Shown one piece after another: positions 60,361 through 64,000 of a stretch of DNA of 64,000 nucleotides; the stretch's first letter is position 1; each line of letters starts with the position of its first letter. Below the pieces are notes generated by a model. That model did no database searches and was not told the origin of the DNA. It saw only the letters and a list, made by a program, of their open reading frames with translations. Both the position numbers and the translations under genes were made by a program. The stretch is from NCBI GenBank assembly GCA_028829895.1, contig CM054181.1:14726001-14790000 (forward strand), read 5' to 3'. Source of the stretch: Sinotaia quadrata. Taxonomy: Eukaryota; Mollusca; Gastropoda; Architaenioglossa; Viviparidae.

Positions 60361-60385
60361 TGGTGACCACTGACCGTGATCTGAC
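60361..60385 (+). promoter_or_regulatory. Primer-binding site, tRNA-Trp-like
   Basis: It starts TGGTGACC and continues through GACCGTGATCTGA. This matches the complement of the tRNA-Trp 3' end, with the first eight bases exact and small indels after. It sits two bases past the LTR end. The assignment relies on remembered tRNA-Trp consensus. Confidence 0.5.
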
Positions 60386-60820
60386 AAGGTAAATTGTGTT
60401 GTTGTAAGAAAGTGTCATCTCTTTCCTGCTTTTCTATCTCATCACCATTATGCATTGTTATTGCATGTTAGGGCTTTGCTATTGAGACTTAGGTGAACTG
60501 GATTTTGATAAGACTTATTATTGTGTTGAAATAAGTTTTATTATCTTTACGCTATTATCGTTAACGCGTACCGACTCGTGTTTAGACGTACATAGATCGA
60601 TATTTTGTACGCTACATTAGCAACTGTTGTTTTGCTAATTTTGCTAACTTTGCAAATTTCCGATTAGGATTTCTTCTACTCGTGTTTGTAATAATCCTAA
60701 TCACGCGGTGGCTGGTGTTCATACGCACACCATTGCACCACTTGTGACCTACAGAGGTCAAAATCCCGCGAATATTCTAAGTCACTTTATCCATACTCGT
60801 GATAACTAGCAATTTTAAAA
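60386..60820 (+). other. Retrotransposon leader between primer-binding site and gag
   Basis: AT-rich untranslated leader. An in-frame TAA at 60803-60805 fixes the ATG at 60821 as the first start of the gag frame. Confidence 0.55.
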
Positions 60821-63800
60821 ATGGCCGAGCTAGTAAACATAAAGAAAGAACTCATGGCTATGGGCAGAGAATTCGGGTATGAAAAAGCCGAGTTAAAGAA
60901 ATACGTGGATGAGGAGATAGCTAAATGGTATGTTGTGAAAGAAAATGAGGCGAAAGAGGCGAGAGAGCTAGAGGATAAGAAAAATGAGCTAGAAGAAAAG
61001 AGACAGGTAGCTAAGGATCTAGAGATGCAAACTTTGAGAGAGTTAGAGGAAAAAAGATCGAAAGAGGCTATAGAGCTAGAAGATAAGAGACAGTTAGCTA
61101 AACAGCTAGAGATGAAAGACTTGAGAGAGCTAGAGGAAAGAAGAGCGAAAGAGGCGAGAGATTTTAAGGAGAAAGAAATCCAAGATATGAGAGAAATAGA
61201 GTTGTTAAAGATTCAGTCAGCTAGGGATTTAGAAGATAAAAGGCAGGAAGTAGAAGAGAAAAAGCTTAAGTTAAAAGCTAGAGCACATCAGGAACAGCTT
61301 GAATTAGCTAAGCAAGAGGTAACAGCTAGAGAGAAGTTGTTAGATGGGACTGCTAAGCAACAGGCCGAATTAAATAAACCCCGTACACGGCTAGCTTTCT
61401 TTAACCCTGAAGTCGAGACGATTGACGAGTTTTTGACACGCTTTGACAGTTTCATTGCCAACTTTAATTACACTGACATTGAAAAGAAACAACAACTCGG
61501 TCAAATACTCCAAGGTGAAAGCTCGCGCGCATTTACTGATCTAACGCGCGATCCCGCTATTACTTATGCAGATCTCAAAACGGGTTTGATGCGTACTTTT
61601 CAATGTACAGCAGAAGGCTTTCGAAAAATGTTTAGGAGAGCCATACCTAAAGCAAATGACACCATGCAAGCCTTCGGTACCCGGTTACGCCATTATCTTG
61701 ATAGATGGATTGATTTGACAGACATCCGGAAGACGTATGAGGGCCTATTTGATTTGATATTAAGAGATCAATTTCTCCATATTGCTCCGCCTGCAATGAC
61801 GACATATTTGCAGCGAAACCCCCCGGCTAACTTCAGTGATATGTTGAGGTTAGCAGACACGTATAATGATTACCCTGATCCGGTAATTACGAGGAGCGCA
61901 CCACGCCCTCCTCCTACAAATCGGCAGAAGTATACACCGAAACCGAACCGACCAATGACGAAATCGGAAAAACCCGAACCGGTACAGCGGACATATACTA
62001 AGTCACAAGACGTACGACGTCACACACGTGACTCCCCACCTATGACATGTTACACTTGCAAAGGGAAGGGGCATAGTTCTCAGAACTGTCCCAGTCCACG
62101 TGATGTAAAGGTATGCACTGAAACAGGTGCAACTCTAAAGACCCAACAGGCTACAGTAAACGGAAAAAGAGTCAAAATACTGGTCGATACAGGCGCGTCC
62201 ATAAGCTGCATAAATGCTAAACTTGTACGCCCTGAACAGTATCTAAGAGGTAGTGTCCGCATTCGATGTGTTATGGGACACCTTAGTACATGTCCAAGAG
62301 CCACTGTACATGTTACGTCATCCGTATTTTCCGGTACAGTCACCGCCGCAGTAATAAGAGACATGCAGTTCGGATTCATACTATCGCCCGGGCAGTGTGA
62401 CACACACACTGAGGGCATCTATCCTGTTCTCCCCGTAACCACTAGAGCACAACGGGAACGTAGTAAACAAGGACCCCCAGCTCTAAAGATAGTCGAGAAT
62501 ACATTTCCGCAGTTGACCCCAAGTCAACTCAGTCACCTGCAGCAGGAGGACAAAAGTTTGTCCTCAATGCTACAGCTGGCACGGAAAAACACTATTACGT
62601 CCAGCAAGTACGCAACCATGACGTATTTCCTGAAGGACGGACTAGCGTTTCGGCGCACCGACTATAAGGAAAATGATACTAGAAGCACCACGTGTCTATT
62701 TACCCCTACACCACTCAGACAGCTGATTCTTAGCTTTGCACACGACTCAATCATGTCCGGACATCAGGGCGCACGGCGCACTGAGCAGCGAGTTCGTGAG
62801 GACTTTTTTTGGCCAGGCCTGAGTAGGGATGTTCGCTCGTACGTTCGTACATGTACGCAGTGTCAGCAACATATCGACCGAGGGCGTGTCAGTCGAGTTC
62901 CCCTCGAGATAGTACCAACAGTAGAGGAACCATTCCTAAAAGTTGCAGTAGACATTATTGGCCCAATCATCCCCGCGGCCGAAGGAGGATATCGCTATAT
63001 CCTAACAATCGTGGATTTTGCAACACGATATCCAGAAGCAGTCGCATTAAAGGGCATCACAGCGATCGAAGTCGCAGACGCTTTAATAGACGTATTTTCT
63101 CGTACTGGTGTACCTCGAGAAATATTGAGTGACCAGGGCACTCAATTCACCTCAGCAATGATGGCTGAAACAATGCGTCTACTGGCGTGTAAACAGTTGT
63201 TCTCATCACCATATCACGCTCAGTCTAATGGTGCCGTTGAACGTTTCAACGGTACGATAAAGAAAATGTTAATTAAAATGGCCTCGGAACAACCCGACCA
63301 GTGGCCGCGTTTTCTAGCACCATTACTCTTCGCGTATCGCGAACTCCCACAAGAGAGTACGGGCTACTCACCGTTCCAACTACTATACGGAAGGCAACCT
63401 CGTGGTCCCCTTAAGCTAATAAAAGAAACATGGGTCAAGGGAGACACTGTGACCGATGGTAAAGATGTTCACACGTACGTAGCCGAACTACGTCAACGTC
63501 TGACCGAGACATGTCACTTAGCACAGGAAAACATTCGCGAAAAACAACCCCGATACAAGCGAAATTTTGACCGTACTGCTGTGGAACGTGACCTCGAACC
63601 AGGCCAGCTCGTGTTACTCTTGCGGCCCACGCATAACAACCGCATGCAAATGCACTGGCGTGGACCCTATCGCGTTATTAAGCGTGTGAAGCAGAACGAC
63701 TACAGCATACAGATAGGAAATAAGCAGAAAACCTATCACATAAATATGCTCAAGCGTTACTATGAACGCAGCGGCGAACAGATACAAAGCGTGAATGTCG

Positions 63801-64000
63801 CACTGATACAATTGGAAGACTCCAATTTCAGAACAGACATGATGTCCGCCGAAACCCAGCCTAACTCCGCAGTTACAGTCGATCAAGTCGAGATTGACTC
63901 GAACTTAACTGTCGAACAGCGCGACGCAATGTCAAAGCTCTTACACAGACACGCGCGCATATTCACCGACCAACCGGGCCACTCAGATTTGGTTGAACAC
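60821..64000 (+). CDS. Gag-Pol polyprotein of a Gmr1-like Ty3/gypsy retrotransposon, 3' part cut by window edge
   Basis: One uninterrupted frame of 1060 codons runs off the right edge. Residues 1-184 are a Glu/Lys/Arg/Leu-rich coiled-coil-like region; 185-355 fit a capsid (retrotransposon gag) domain. A CCHC knuckle CYTCKGKGHSSQNC (C410, C413, H418, C423) and an aspartic protease with ILVDTGAS (D456) follow. There is no reverse transcriptase between them and the integrase. The integrase has an HHCC finger (H641, H648, C678, C681), the catalytic triad D711, D771 and E807 (D,D35E), and a GPY module at 948-950. After about 70 residues the frame enters EQRDAMSKLL...FTDQPGHSDLVEH, the typical N-terminal lead-in of gypsy reverse transcriptases. 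The order PR-INT-RT defines Gmr1-like elements. Gag and Pol are fused without frameshift. Start context is AAAATGG. It appears intact as far as visible. Confidence 0.93.
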   Translation, partial: MAELVNIKKELMAMGREFGYEKAELKKYVDEEIAKWYVVKENEAKEARELEDKKNELEEKRQVAKDLEMQTLRELEEKRSKEAIELEDKRQLAKQLEMKDLRELEERRAKEARDFKEKEIQDMREIELLKIQSARDLEDKRQEVEEKKLKLKARAHQEQLELAKQEVTAREKLLDGTAKQQAELNKPRTRLAFFNPEVETIDEFLTRFDSFIANFNYTDIEKKQQLGQILQGESSRAFTDLTRDPAITYADLKTGLMRTFQCTAEGFRKMFRRAIPKANDTMQAFGTRLRHYLDRWIDLTDIRKTYEGLFDLILRDQFLHIAPPAMTTYLQRNPPANFSDMLRLADTYNDYPDPVITRSAPRPPPTNRQKYTPKPNRPMTKSEKPEPVQRTYTKSQDVRRHTRDSPPMTCYTCKGKGHSSQNCPSPRDVKVCTETGATLKTQQATVNGKRVKILVDTGASISCINAKLVRPEQYLRGSVRIRCVMGHLSTCPRATVHVTSSVFSGTVTAAVIRDMQFGFILSPGQCDTHTEGIYPVLPVTTRAQRERSKQGPPALKIVENTFPQLTPSQLSHLQQEDKSLSSMLQLARKNTITSSKYATMTYFLKDGLAFRRTDYKENDTRSTTCLFTPTPLRQLILSFAHDSIMSGHQGARRTEQRVREDFFWPGLSRDVRSYVRTCTQCQQHIDRGRVSRVPLEIVPTVEEPFLKVAVDIIGPIIPAAEGGYRYILTIVDFATRYPEAVALKGITAIEVADALIDVFSRTGVPREILSDQGTQFTSAMMAETMRLLACKQLFSSPYHAQSNGAVERFNGTIKKMLIKMASEQPDQWPRFLAPLLFAYRELPQESTGYSPFQLLYGRQPRGPLKLIKETWVKGDTVTDGKDVHTYVAELRQRLTETCHLAQENIREKQPRYKRNFDRTAVERDLEPGQLVLLLRPTHNNRMQMHWRGPYRVIKRVKQNDYSIQIGNKQKTYHINMLKRYYERSGEQIQSVNVALIQLEDSNFRTDMMSAETQPNSAVTVDQVEIDSNLTVEQRDAMSKLLHRHARIFTDQPGHSDLVEH

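Overview
This is a eukaryotic, metazoan window: spliced genes with GT-AG introns, low GC, many microsatellites ((GT)n, (GA)n, (GATA)n), minisatellites, and LINE and LTR retroelements. No species-specific marker was found. The repeat style, the CR1-like and other LINE remnants and the tRNA-derived SINE candidates suggest a lophotrochozoan, probably a mollusc, but that is inference.

The best-supported host gene is a complete ten-exon ecto-5'-nucleotidase (NT5E/CD73 type) on the minus strand, from the ATG at 30156-30154 to the TGA at 11814-11812. All nine junctions are canonical and phase-compatible. They join into a 599-residue protein with a signal peptide, the full metallophosphoesterase site, the C-terminal nucleotide-binding domain and a GPI-type hydrophobic tail. 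Its introns hold minisatellites, two decayed LINEs on opposite strands and a possible LTR-element remnant. Four tandem arrays lie upstream of it (30171-33186), and the nearest reaches to within 15 bases of the start codon.

At the right edge is a large LTR retrotransposon. It has a 5' LTR (about 58620-60358, TGTCAC...GTGACA), a primer-binding site resembling the complement of tRNA-Trp, and one uninterrupted gag-pol frame from 60821 to the window edge. The pol domains run zinc knuckle, protease, integrase, then the start of reverse transcriptase. This is a Ty3/gypsy-type integrase in the Ty1/copia position, the arrangement of Gmr1-like elements.

Between these, 33-58 kb is mostly non-coding. 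It holds a three-copy dispersed repeat family (37.4-38.5, 47.2-47.5 and 53.7-55.3 kb), a 2,062-bp solo-LTR-like insertion that splits a minisatellite with a 5-bp target duplication (48955-51016), and two phase-compatible minus-strand exons (56814-56643 and 55616-55494), perhaps from an axonemal protein. On the left, 1-11.8 kb has one candidate exon of unknown identity (2651-2428), a SINE candidate and local repeats, and no other recognisable gene.
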